This document shows positions 24,531 to 32,005 of a stretch of 64,000 bases of DNA, piece after piece. The translations under genes and the position numbers were made by a program. The stretch is from UBA6772 sp965183875 (GTDB taxonomy: Bacteria > Bacteroidota > Bacteroidia > Flavobacteriales > UBA7430): assembly GCA_965183875.1 (NCBI GenBank), contig CBCYMK010000027.1, positions 1 to 64,000 on the forward strand. Direction: 5' to 3'. The notes beneath the pieces are model-generated. The model was given only the letters and a program-made list of their open reading frames with translations. It was not told the origin of the DNA and did no database searches. Positions within the stretch are counted from its first letter, which is position 1. Every line of letters starts with the position of its first letter.

Positions 24531-25604
24531 TTAATGTCCATAATCCATTTGATCTATTTTACCTGCCATTAGTCTTTTTTGTACAATCATATAAACAAAG
24601 AGTAGTATAAAGCCAATAATGCCCCAATTTAAAGCCACTGACAAACCATAATCTGTTGTAGCTGTATTATATATGGTTAACGATTCGTTTATTGTATTTG
24701 TAGAAGGTAAGATAACTGGAAACATTGTAGCTAAAGAAGAAGTTATACCACCAAGGATTAGTAAAGTTGAAAAAATAAAAGCATGCATGTTATTTTTTAA
24801 TTTTTGTATAAAGAACAGTCCTATTAATCCTGTAAAATATATAATTGGAAATATGAGCAAATAAGGTTTATCAATAAAATTATTTAGCGAATTTGAGTTT
24901 ACAATTTGCCAAATACCTAAAGAAAAAACTGTTAATATAGATAAGGTAATATTAAGCTTGAAAATCACTTTTTTTAATTGATTATTTATGGAGGAGTTGG
25001 TTTTTAAAACTATCCAATTTGCTCCATGAATAGCTAATGTAACAACTGTAATTAATCCTATAACAATAGTAAACCAATCTATAACACCAGGCTGTTCTGT
25101 TAATGGGCTAAAACTACTATTCCATAATGGTAAGAAAAAGTAATGACCTTCATAAGCAGAAATACCATTTTCTACACCACCCAAATTCACTCCTCTAACA
25201 ATATTCCCCAGTACAATACCAAAAAACAATGCCAACAATAAACTAGAAACACCAAATGCTTTATCCCATATATCTCTCCACATTTGAAAATTGAATTGAC
25301 TTCTAAATTCTAAGCCAATAGCTCTAAAAATAATTAGCCATAAAACTATTATTAGCGGTAAATAGAACCCGCTAAAAACAGAAGCATAAAATGTAGGAAA
25401 AGCCATGAAAATCATACCACCTGCTGCTACTAGCCACACTTCATTAGAATCCCAAAATAGACCTGCAGATTTTGCAATTACCTCTTTATCCTTTTCTTTA
25501 TCAGCAAAAAATAGATGTATGATTCCTACACCAAAATCATAGCCATCTAAAATGAAAAACACAATCAAAACAACTGTAACTGCTATAAACCAGAATAATT
25601 CCAT
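24531..25604 (-). CDS. cydB: Cytochrome bd oxidase subunit II
   Basis: 357 residues with about nine helices. The N-terminus contains FFILDGYDFGVGI and then WDSNEVWLVAAGG, both diagnostic of CydB. With CydA it forms the quinol oxidase that reduces oxygen to water. Cytochrome bd enzymes tolerate sulfide that poisons haem-copper oxidases, which fits a neighbour of sqr. It is 3 bp after cydA and 12 bp before the small membrane gene. The DNA looks more AT-rich than its surroundings. Confidence 0.93.
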   Translation of the reverse strand: MELFWFIAVTVVLIVFFILDGYDFGVGIIHLFFADKEKDKEVIAKSAGLFWDSNEVWLVAAGGMIFMAFPTFYASVFSGFYLPLIIVLWLIIFRAIGLEFRSQFNFQMWRDIWDKAFGVSSLLLALFFGIVLGNIVRGVNLGGVENGISAYEGHYFFLPLWNSSFSPLTEQPGVIDWFTIVIGLITVVTLAIHGANWIVLKTNSSINNQLKKVIFKLNITLSILTVFSLGIWQIVNSNSLNNFIDKPYLLIFPIIYFTGLIGLFFIQKLKNNMHAFIFSTLLILGGITSSLATMFPVILPSTNTINESLTIYNTATTDYGLSVALNWGIIGFILLFVYMIVQKRLMAGKIDQMDYGH

Positions 25605-25607
25605 AAT

Positions 25608-26939
25608 TTAATGATTTTGAGATTTTGGACCTTGATGAATAGTTTTACCTACTAACACTAAAAATAGCATACCTAATAGCATATACAGTGCTACAAAACC
25701 TAATAGTGTAAATAAGGTATTACCTGAAGAAACCGTTGGTGATATACCATCACTTGTTTTGAGTAAACCATATACTAAGTAAGGTTGTCTTCCTAATTCT
25801 GCCGTGTACCAACCTGTTATATTTGCGATATAGGGAAATGGAAATAAGAACATAATAGTCCAGAGTAATGGTTTTATACTATACAACTTTCTCTTCCACA
25901 AAAAGAAAACTGCTAAGAACATGACACCTATAAAAATAGTTCCTAAGCCAACCATAATATGATAGGAATAATAGAGTGCAGGAACATTATCGGGTAGTTC
26001 TTCTTTTTTAAATTGATCCATACCTGGGATTTGTTTATCCCATTCTTGATAGGTTAAAAAACTTAATATGTTTGGTACTGCAATTTTATTGTCTATTTTT
26101 TTTTCAACCATATTTGGTTGTCCAACCAAAACAATTTCGGCTCCAGCTTCTTCAGTTTCAAAAATCCCTTCCATTGCTGCAAAAGATGCTGGCTGGTATT
26201 TCGCCACATTTTTAGCATTCCAATCTCCTGTAGGGAAAGCAACTAGTAAACTAGAGGTTAATCCAAATATTACACCTGTTTTCAAAAATAATTTACCGTA
26301 CTCAACATTTTTATTTCTCAATATGTAAAAAGCACCAATACTTGCTACAACAAATGAAGAAGTTACCAAGGCGGCAGCTTGATTATGTAAAAAGGCAGGT
26401 AATAACCAAGGGTTAGAAAATAAAGCTGAAAAATTATTTAATACAAACTTACCATTTTCTAGAATTTCATAACCTACAGGATGTTGCATCCAAGCATTTG
26501 TTGCCAAGATAAACCAACCACTTGCCCAAGAACCTAAAAAGACTAAAATACCTGTTAATAAATGTAATTTTTGTCCCATTAATTTTTCACCAAAAATAAA
26601 CAGGGCTAAAAATGAAGATTCTAAAAAAAATGAAAACATCCCTTCCATAGCAAGGGTTTGACCAATAATACTACCTGTAAGTTCTGAAAATTTAGCCCAA
26701 TTTGTTCCGAATTGAAATTCCATAGGAATACCGGTTATCACTCCCATTGTAAAATTAATGGCAAATATTTTCATGAAAAACTTTGCAGCATTATTGTATT
26801 TCTCTGCGTTGTTCCTTAAGTATTGCCATTTAAAATAGACTATCATTAAAGATAACCCCATTGTTAATTGAGGGAATATGTAGTGAAATGTGATAGTAAA
26901 TGCAAATTGCAATCTATCGTAAAATATCATATCATCCAT
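25608..26939 (-). CDS. cydA: Cytochrome bd oxidase subunit I
   Basis: 443 residues, a short-Q-loop CydA. His19 in TFHYIFPQLTMG is the expected haem ligand; PAFLHNQAAALVTSSF supplies another; GRQPYLVYG and WYTAELG are conserved family blocks. The putative quinol-binding loop spans about 235-310. Its promoter region is the duplicated sqr control region at 27057-27150, so expression should follow sqr. Confidence 0.94.
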   Translation of the reverse strand: MDDMIFYDRLQFAFTITFHYIFPQLTMGLSLMIVYFKWQYLRNNAEKYNNAAKFFMKIFAINFTMGVITGIPMEFQFGTNWAKFSELTGSIIGQTLAMEGMFSFFLESSFLALFIFGEKLMGQKLHLLTGILVFLGSWASGWFILATNAWMQHPVGYEILENGKFVLNNFSALFSNPWLLPAFLHNQAAALVTSSFVVASIGAFYILRNKNVEYGKLFLKTGVIFGLTSSLLVAFPTGDWNAKNVAKYQPASFAAMEGIFETEEAGAEIVLVGQPNMVEKKIDNKIAVPNILSFLTYQEWDKQIPGMDQFKKEELPDNVPALYYSYHIMVGLGTIFIGVMFLAVFFLWKRKLYSIKPLLWTIMFLFPFPYIANITGWYTAELGRQPYLVYGLLKTSDGISPTVSSGNTLFTLLGFVALYMLLGMLFLVLVGKTIHQGPKSQNH

Positions 26940-27000
26940 AGGGTTACGATCTGTTTTAGTGCCACGAAATAAGGCTTATTTATTGTCTATAACTGTGTTC

Positions 27001-27057
27001 AACTGGGAGGCGTACATAAATCCATTAGTATCACTTCCAATGATTAGTACATGTTTC
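27001..27057 (-). pseudogene. Decayed 5' fragment of sqr
   Basis: Read on the minus strand from 27057 it aligns with the first 19 codons of sqr, with about 48 of 60 bases equal including the flanking codon. The start codon ATG has become TAG, and the FAD loop GGGTAG has become GSDTNG. No further sqr sequence follows; cydA begins 61 bp downstream. Confidence 0.85.
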
Positions 27058-27069
27058 TAAATTCCTCAT

Positions 27070-27077
27070 CTAAAATA
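27070..27077 (-). promoter_or_regulatory. -7 box inherited by cydA
   Basis: Minus-strand TATTTTAG, at the same distance from its operator as in the sqr promoter. The leader to cydA would be about 130 nt and include the dead sqr fragment. Confidence 0.5.
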
Positions 27078-27098
27078 GGTCATCTATTGTGGTTTAAA

Positions 27099-27112
27099 GT
27101 GACAATTGTTAC
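27099..27112. promoter_or_regulatory. Crp/Fnr-type operator, cydAB promoter
   Basis: GTGACAATTGTTAC, identical to the sqr site although surrounding bases have drifted, which suggests selection on the site. Its centre is 32 bp from the -7 box. Confidence 0.7.
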
Positions 27113-27216
27113 ACAACAAAATCAGTAATCGAAGTGCTTGGTGTGATCATTTTTAAGGGAAATATTCCTCTATAAGGGCAAACACTCATGCTGTAAATTA
27201 TACGCCTAAAGTAGTG

Positions 27217-27675
27217 TTAGAAACTATATCCGGCATGAATTCCTATACTTACATGGTCATCCTCTTTATTATGAGCAAACTCAAAAACAGGCCCAAGATT
27301 AAATTCCCTATACTCAAATTCATATGATGATTCTAAGTGAAATGAAAAACTACCACTTTCAATTGAGTCGGTATACTCAATACTTGGAAATGCACTTAAA
27401 CATAATTCATGAATTGGTTTATAGCTAAGAATTGGTCCAAATGAATAATGAATTTGATCATTATTAATAAATTCAAAACCACAGCCTACTCCAAATTTAG
27501 TAGTGTTTATGCTTTTGATAAACTGAAATAGTAATCCATGATTCCAAATCTTTTCCTTATTGGAATACACATATAAATTTGAAATACTTATTTCTTTATC
27601 ATGAGCCAATTCAACTGATTGTGCCTCAGACAGAGATACAAAGGCAAATGATAGTACTAGTAATGTCAATTTCAT
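27217..27675 (-). CDS. Small outer-membrane beta-barrel-like protein
   Basis: 152 residues with a signal peptide (about 1-18, ending SLSEAQ). The mature part alternates hydrophobic and polar residues, has Gly/Tyr-rich strands such as FGVGCGFEFINN and HYSFGPILSYKP, and ends in an aromatic residue (AGYSF), typical of an 8-stranded barrel. No family recognised. It is separated from the rhodanese gene by a terminator. Confidence 0.6.
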   Translation of the reverse strand: MKLTLLVLSFAFVSLSEAQSVELAHDKEISISNLYVYSNKEKIWNHGLLFQFIKSINTTKFGVGCGFEFINNDQIHYSFGPILSYKPIHELCLSAFPSIEYTDSIESGSFSFHLESSYEFEYREFNLGPVFEFAHNKEDDHVSIGIHAGYSF

Positions 27676-27703
27676 TTAACTAAGTTTTAATTTTATATAG
27701 AAT

Positions 27704-27731
27704 AAAAAAAGCCGTTAATTTCTTAACGGCT
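27704..27731 (-). terminator. Terminator after rhodanese gene
   Basis: Nine-bp stem (AGCCGTTAA with TTAACGGCT) and a TTTC loop; on the minus strand it is followed by seven T residues. It ends the persulfide dioxygenase-rhodanese unit. Confidence 0.85.
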
Positions 27732-27744
27732 CTTTTCTAGTAAA

Positions 27745-28050
27745 TCAATTAATTTCCCCATCCCATTCGAGCATTCCACCCAAAAGGTTATAGGTTGTAA
27801 ACCCTCTTTGATTTAGTACTGCACAAGCATTTGAAGAACGGGCTCCAGAACGACAATAAACAAAATACTCTTTGTTTTTGTCTAGTTTTTCAACACCAGC
27901 CATAAACACCTCTTGGTCTAAAAAATTCAATTGAGATGCATTTTTCTGCATTCCGGCTTGACACTCTTGTGGCGATCTAACATCCAATAAAACATAATTT
28001 GTATTGGTTGTTAAAGCTTTTTTCCACTCTTCCTTGTTTAAGTTTTTCAT
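27745..28050 (-). CDS. Single-domain rhodanese
   Basis: 101 residues with LLDVRSPQECQAGM and active loop YFVYCRSGARSS. It lies 17 bp after the persulfide dioxygenase gene and ends at a terminator, so the two form one unit. It probably moves sulfane sulfur between SQR products, glutathione-like thiols and the dioxygenase. Confidence 0.9.
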   Translation of the reverse strand: MKNLNKEEWKKALTTNTNYVLLDVRSPQECQAGMQKNASQLNFLDQEVFMAGVEKLDKNKEYFVYCRSGARSSNACAVLNQRGFTTYNLLGGMLEWDGEIN

Positions 28051-28067
28051 GTGTTTAGTTCTTTAAA

Positions 28068-29474
28068 TTATAATGTACTTGGACATACAAAATCTGATAC
28101 TGGTGCAGTGGTGTTTTTTATTGCACCAAAGCCACCCTGAACATCCACTAAATTATGAATACCCCTTGCTTTAAGTATAGAGTTTGCAATCATAGATCTG
28201 TAACCACCTGCACAGTGAACGTAATTTGTGTTTTCTTTTGAAAAATCACCCATAAATTGATTTAGATAATCTAATGGGGTATTTTTTGCTCCCATAACGT
28301 GTTCAGAAATGAATTCATTTTCTTTTCGAACATCCATCACTTGTAAATCTTCTTTGTCTAAAAGTGAAGCGAAATCATTTGACGTTATCGTTTCAACGGT
28401 AGCAATTTCTTTATGCTCATCTTTCCAGGCAGAGAAACCACCTTCTAAATAGCCAATTACATTATCGAAACCAACTCTAGATAAGCGTTTAATTGTTTCG
28501 TCTAATTGCTCGTTGTTGGCAATGAGTAAGATTTCCTGATTAACATCTTTTATCAATGCTCCTACCCATGGGGCAAAACCTCCGTTTATACCGATAAATA
28601 TTGAGTTTGGTACATGACCTGAAGCAAACTCATCTTGGTGTCTAACATCTAATAGTACAGCTCCTGTATTTTCAGCAATACTTTCAAATTCTTTTGGCGA
28701 GAGTGGTTTTTTCCCCTCAGTCAAAACAACATCTGCATCTTTATAACCATCTCTGTTTAAGCCAACATTTAGTGGGAAATAAGCTGGAGGTGGTAAAATG
28801 CCGTCGGTCACTTCTTTTATGAATTCTTCTTTCTTCATATCAGAACGTAAGGCATAATTGGTTTCCTTTTGGTTTCCAATAGAACCTACTAAGTCAGTAC
28901 TTATATTTTTACCACAAGCAGAACCAGCTCCATGACCAGGATATACGATAACATCATCTGCTAAGGTCATTATTTTAGTACGTAAAGAATCGAATAAATG
29001 CCCAGCAAGGTCTTCTTTTGTTAAGTCGGACTTAACCGCTAAATCTGGCCTTCCTACATCACCCAGAAACAAGGTGTCTCCAGAGAATAAAGAATGCTCT
29101 TTACCATCTTCATCTATTAATAAGTAACAAGTACTTTCCATAGTATGTCCAGGAGTGTGAAGTACTTTTATAGTTACGTCACCAAGTTTAAATTCCTGAT
29201 TATCCTTTGCAGTGATACTTTCAAAGCTTGTTTTTGCATTAGGTCCGAATACTATTGGGGCACCTGTTCTTTCGGATAATGTTACATGACCACTAACAAA
29301 ATCTGCATGGAAATGTGTTTCGAAAATATATTTAATTTTAGCCTTTCTGCTATTTGCTAAATCTATATACTCCCCTACTTCACGCATCGGATCTATTATA
29401 GCTACTTCTCCTTTACTTTCAATATAGTAAGCTCCTTGAGCTAAACATCCTGTGTATAATTGTTCTACTTTCAT
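28068..29474 (-). CDS. Persulfide dioxygenase with two rhodanese domains
   Basis: 468 residues. Residues 1-240 are an ETHE1-type metallo-beta-lactamase fold: ETHFHADFVSGH (52-63) and HTPGHTMEST near 110 carry the iron ligands, with FSGDTLFLGDVGRPDL near 139 and YPGHGAGSACG. Rhodanese 1 (about 255-355) lacks the catalytic Cys (LLIANNEQLD); rhodanese 2 (about 365-460) has YVHCAGGYRS. The enzyme oxidises persulfide to sulfite, the step after SQR. A TAAATTTG -7 box at 29503-29510 and a Crp-type site at 29533-29546 lie upstream. Confidence 0.93.
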   Translation of the reverse strand: MKVEQLYTGCLAQGAYYIESKGEVAIIDPMREVGEYIDLANSRKAKIKYIFETHFHADFVSGHVTLSERTGAPIVFGPNAKTSFESITAKDNQEFKLGDVTIKVLHTPGHTMESTCYLLIDEDGKEHSLFSGDTLFLGDVGRPDLAVKSDLTKEDLAGHLFDSLRTKIMTLADDVIVYPGHGAGSACGKNISTDLVGSIGNQKETNYALRSDMKKEEFIKEVTDGILPPPAYFPLNVGLNRDGYKDADVVLTEGKKPLSPKEFESIAENTGAVLLDVRHQDEFASGHVPNSIFIGINGGFAPWVGALIKDVNQEILLIANNEQLDETIKRLSRVGFDNVIGYLEGGFSAWKDEHKEIATVETITSNDFASLLDKEDLQVMDVRKENEFISEHVMGAKNTPLDYLNQFMGDFSKENTNYVHCAGGYRSMIANSILKARGIHNLVDVQGGFGAIKNTTAPVSDFVCPSTL

Positions 29475-29502
29475 CTTTTTTGATTTCGTTTGATTTATGC
29501 TA

Positions 29503-29510
29503 CAAATTTA
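29503..29510 (-). promoter_or_regulatory. -7 box of persulfide dioxygenase gene
   Basis: Minus-strand TAAATTTG, exact TAnnTTTG, 29 bp before the ATG. Confidence 0.7.
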
Positions 29511-29513
29511 AAG

Positions 29514-29529
29514 TAGGTTTCAAAACCTA
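29514..29529. promoter_or_regulatory. Perfect palindrome in dioxygenase promoter
   Basis: TAGGTTT-CA-AAACCTA has 7-bp arms and sits between the -7 box and the Crp-type site, over the -15 to -30 region. It is not seen at the other four promoters, so it may bind a second regulator. Confidence 0.45.
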
Positions 29530-29532
29530 TTT

Positions 29533-29546
29533 GTGACACTTATCAC
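29533..29546. promoter_or_regulatory. Crp/Fnr-type operator, dioxygenase promoter
   Basis: GTGACACTTATCAC, preceded by T, reads TGTGA-N6-TCAC and is centred 33 bp from the -7 box. It lies in the divergent gap with the STAS-like gene. Confidence 0.7.
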
Positions 29547-29595
29547 GCAAGTAACACATCTTGTTTATCTGCAACAGGATAATTATATTAGCCTG

Positions 29596-29976
29596 ATGGA
29601 ATATATAGAAACCTCGAATTCTATCCTTAGAAAGGATTCTGAAAATATTGTTTATTTAAACTTCCCAGAAAAAACTCGTCATTCATTAGAAACTATGAAT
29701 GAATATTTGAAAGCTGTGAAAACGCTGGATACGACGAATACTGGTGTATTATTATTGGTTGAGATGAACAACTTAATGGGTGTAAGTAAAGATGCACGCA
29801 CGATGGTTGGAAACAAGGATATGACAAAAGCACATAAAGCCGTTGGCATGCTTGTAGACACCCCATTAACAAAGTTAATTGCAAGCTTCTTTTTAGGGCT
29901 TAATAAACCCCAATTTCCTATCAAGTCATTTACAAATAAAGAGGAAGCTATAGCGTGGTTATTAACACGAGCCTAG
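29596..29976 (+). CDS. STAS/SpoIIAA-like protein
   Basis: 126 residues from ATG 29596; the longer GTG start at 29533 would lie inside the Crp-type operator. The pattern GVLLLVEMNNLMGVSKDAR and the ending SFTNKEEAIAWLL are typical of SpoIIAA/STAS-like proteins common in Bacteroidota, whose role is mostly unknown. It is divergent from the persulfide dioxygenase gene and convergent with DUF983. Confidence 0.65.
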   Translation: MEYIETSNSILRKDSENIVYLNFPEKTRHSLETMNEYLKAVKTLDTTNTGVLLLVEMNNLMGVSKDARTMVGNKDMTKAHKAVGMLVDTPLTKLIASFFLGLNKPQFPIKSFTNKEEAIAWLLTRA

Positions 29977-30350
29977 TCATTATTAGGGTTGTATGACACA
30001 AAAATATTCAACCATATTAACTTAGCATAATATAGGCTTACAGGAGCTATCAAAAACTGAATAAGCACCATCCACAACACCATTGCATCTATAGTCATTG
30101 CGGGAAACAACACTGTTTTAATTAGCCACCAAGCAACAAAAACGGCTACTCCAATGGCATAAGTAATATAAAGAGAGCCGTAAAAAAACCCGGGTTCTTT
30201 CTCAAACTTAAAAGTACAAACAGGACAAACATCATGCTTAATACCAAATACTTTAAAGTTGTAAGCATGGGATAAATGAAAACTCCCCTCATGACATTGA
30301 GGACATTTATTATTAACTATACTGTATGCTTTCGTTCCCTTTTTAAACAT
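29973..30350 (-). CDS. DUF983 membrane protein
   Basis: 125 residues from ATG 30350; a start at 30374 would overlap tauE. A zinc-ribbon-like pair CPQCHEG and CPVCTFKFEKEPGFFYGS precedes two membrane helices. This is the DUF983 signature. Function unknown. It directly follows the TauE-like gene and overlaps the STAS-like gene end by 4 bp. Confidence 0.85.
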   Translation of the reverse strand: MFKKGTKAYSIVNNKCPQCHEGSFHLSHAYNFKVFGIKHDVCPVCTFKFEKEPGFFYGSLYITYAIGVAVFVAWWLIKTVLFPAMTIDAMVLWMVLIQFLIAPVSLYYAKLIWLNIFVSYNPNND

Positions 30351-30351
30351 C

Positions 30352-31182
30352 TTACAAGAATAATTCTTTAACAATCATATAAACCCCCATCAGTAACACA
30401 AACCAACCAAAAGCAGATTTCAATTTTTTTCCATCAATAAATTTATTCAAATAAATACCTAACATAATTCCGAGAACAGAAAGTGAGGTAAAAGTCAATA
30501 AAAACTCCCAATCGACAGCTACATTCTGTACATCACCTAAGAAACCAATCAAAGATTTAATCGCTATTATCATCAAAGAAGTAGCAACCGCTTTCTTCAT
30601 TGGTAATTTGGCAAACAATACAAGTGCAGGAATAATTAAGAATCCACCTCCCGCACCAACAACACCTGTAAGAACTCCAACGACTAAACCTTCAGCAATT
30701 ATCATAGGGTAATTAAAAGTCACCTTAGTTTCCTCAATATTGTTTGGAGCACAACAAGATTTTATCGGCTCTTTGTCTTTTCTACCTTTAATCATAGATA
30801 TAGAAGCCGCTAACATTACAAGTGCAAAGAATACCATAATTCCAACCTCTTTTGTTAAGATATAGTCATTTACGGTAAACAATACATCTGGAATTGCAGG
30901 TACTAAATATTTTCTAGTAAGGAATACAGAAATAAATGCGGGAATAGCAAAAACGATCCCAGTGCGGAAATCAATCATACCCATTTTAGCATTTCTAATG
31001 GCACCGACCAAAGAAGCACTACCCACAATGAATAACGAATACCCCGTTGCAGTTATTGGGTTAACACCTAATAAATATACTAAAATTGGTACAGTGAGAA
31101 TTGATCCCCCTCCACCAGTTAAACCTAATACTACTCCAATCAAAATTGCTCCTATTGCTCCTGCGAAATTTAATGTCTCCAT
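30352..31182 (-). CDS. TauE/SafE-family sulfite exporter
   Basis: 276 residues with about eight helices in two halves, each opening with a glycine-rich block (GVVLGLTGGGGSILTVP; GVLTGVVGAGGGFLIIP). A Cys-Cys pair lies in the central loop (IKSCCAPNN). The family exports sulfite or other organosulfonates; here it would remove sulfite made by the persulfide dioxygenase. The promoter has TATGTTTG at 31200-31207 and a Crp-type palindrome upstream. Confidence 0.88.
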   Translation of the reverse strand: METLNFAGAIGAILIGVVLGLTGGGGSILTVPILVYLLGVNPITATGYSLFIVGSASLVGAIRNAKMGMIDFRTGIVFAIPAFISVFLTRKYLVPAIPDVLFTVNDYILTKEVGIMVFFALVMLAASISMIKGRKDKEPIKSCCAPNNIEETKVTFNYPMIIAEGLVVGVLTGVVGAGGGFLIIPALVLFAKLPMKKAVATSLMIIAIKSLIGFLGDVQNVAVDWEFLLTFTSLSVLGIMLGIYLNKFIDGKKLKSAFGWFVLLMGVYMIVKELFL

Positions 31183-31199
31183 CCTTATTTATTTTTATG

Positions 31200-31207
31200 C
31201 AAACATA
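31200..31207 (-). promoter_or_regulatory. -7 box of tauE-like gene
   Basis: Minus-strand TATGTTTG, exact TAnnTTTG, 18 bp before the ATG. Confidence 0.7.
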
Positions 31208-31229
31208 TGGGGGAAAGTCATAATAAATT

Positions 31230-31243
31230 GTGACATTTGTTAC
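31230..31243. promoter_or_regulatory. Crp/Fnr-type operator, tauE/crp divergent region
   Basis: GTGACATTTGTTAC centred 33 bp upstream of the tauE -7 box. It is also 33 bp before the regulator's own ATG, so it could give autoregulation. Confidence 0.7.
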
Positions 31244-31275
31244 ATTATAACTTCAAACAACTCCCCTTCCTCTCT

Positions 31276-31923
31276 ATGAAATCTACAATAGAAAAGATCA
31301 ATTTACATTACGGTTATATTTTCGAAAACGCATTAATTGAAGAAGTTAATCATGTTGCTAACCTGAGAAAACTTAAAGAAGGAGACTCTATTATTAGTTA
31401 TGGCGATACAATTAAATACATGCCCCTATTGCTTAAAGGCTCAATAAAAATCTTTCGAGTAGATGAAAAAGGAAATGAAGTTCTACTCTACTACCTAGAA
31501 AAAGGAGATACATGTGCCATGTCACTCTCTTGCTGTTTAGGGAATAAGAAAAGTGAAATTCAAGCTATTGTAGAGGAAGAAAGTGAAGTATTACTTATCC
31601 CAATAAATTATATGAATGAATGGATTTGTAAATATGATACTTGGAAAAGTTTTGTTTTCAACTCCTATAACTCAAGGTTAGATGAGATGCTAAAAGTAAT
31701 CGACAGTTTAGCTTTTATGAAAATGGATGAAAGATTATTTAAGCATTTACAAGATAGGTGTATGATTACAGGTTCTTTTGACTTGTCTATAAACCATAGA
31801 GAACTAGCTCTAGAACTCAATTCTTCTCGTGAAGTAATCTCTCGATTATTAAAGAAAATGGAAGTTGATGGAAAGATTGTTCTAAAACGTAATTTGATTG
31901 TATTAAATGAGGATGAAATCTAA
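31276..31923 (+). CDS. Crp/Fnr-family regulator of the sulfide island
   Basis: 215 residues from ATG 31276; the TTG at 31237 lies inside the operator. An N-terminal cyclic-nucleotide-type beta-roll (about 20-115) contains DTCAMSLSCCLG, three cysteines in the place where Crp binds its ligand. The C-terminal winged helix has NSSREVISRLLKKME (about 182-196), whose Arg-Glu-x3-Arg matches the Crp contacts to TGTGA/TCACA. FNR-type N-terminal cluster cysteines are absent. The cysteines could sense persulfide or oxidation. It is divergent from tauE and ends at a strong shared terminator. Confidence 0.87.
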   Translation: MKSTIEKINLHYGYIFENALIEEVNHVANLRKLKEGDSIISYGDTIKYMPLLLKGSIKIFRVDEKGNEVLLYYLEKGDTCAMSLSCCLGNKKSEIQAIVEEESEVLLIPINYMNEWICKYDTWKSFVFNSYNSRLDEMLKVIDSLAFMKMDERLFKHLQDRCMITGSFDLSINHRELALELNSSREVISRLLKKMEVDGKIVLKRNLIVLNEDEI

Positions 31924-31940
31924 ATAGTTAGTAACTCAGA

Positions 31941-31982
31941 TTCACAAAAAAGCCTTCCGAAAACGGAAGGCTTTTTTGTGAA
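31941..31982. terminator. Bidirectional terminator
   Basis: Perfect 19-bp arms with an AAAA loop; the core AGCCTTCCG/CGGAAGGCT is flanked by A6 and T6, so it can end transcription of both the Crp gene (+) and the DUF3570 gene (-). Confidence 0.93.
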
Positions 31983-32005
31983 TAGTACTACAAGATAAAA
32001 TATTT

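Larger units (their letters stand above)
27001..27150. repeat. Direct repeat copy B: sqr remnant plus promoter
   Basis: It matches 23951-24100 across codons, -7 region, the invariant operator and the following ACAACAAAATCAGTAATC stretch (ATAACAAAACTAGTAATC in copy A). It provides the upstream region of cydA. Confidence 0.8.

Noticed and set aside
29533..29595. GTG start for the STAS-like gene
   Set aside because: It falls inside the Crp-type operator and adds a non-conserved leader.
31276..31923. Classical oxygen-sensing FNR
   Set aside because: The N-terminal cysteine set for a 4Fe-4S cluster is absent; the cysteines lie in the effector domain instead.
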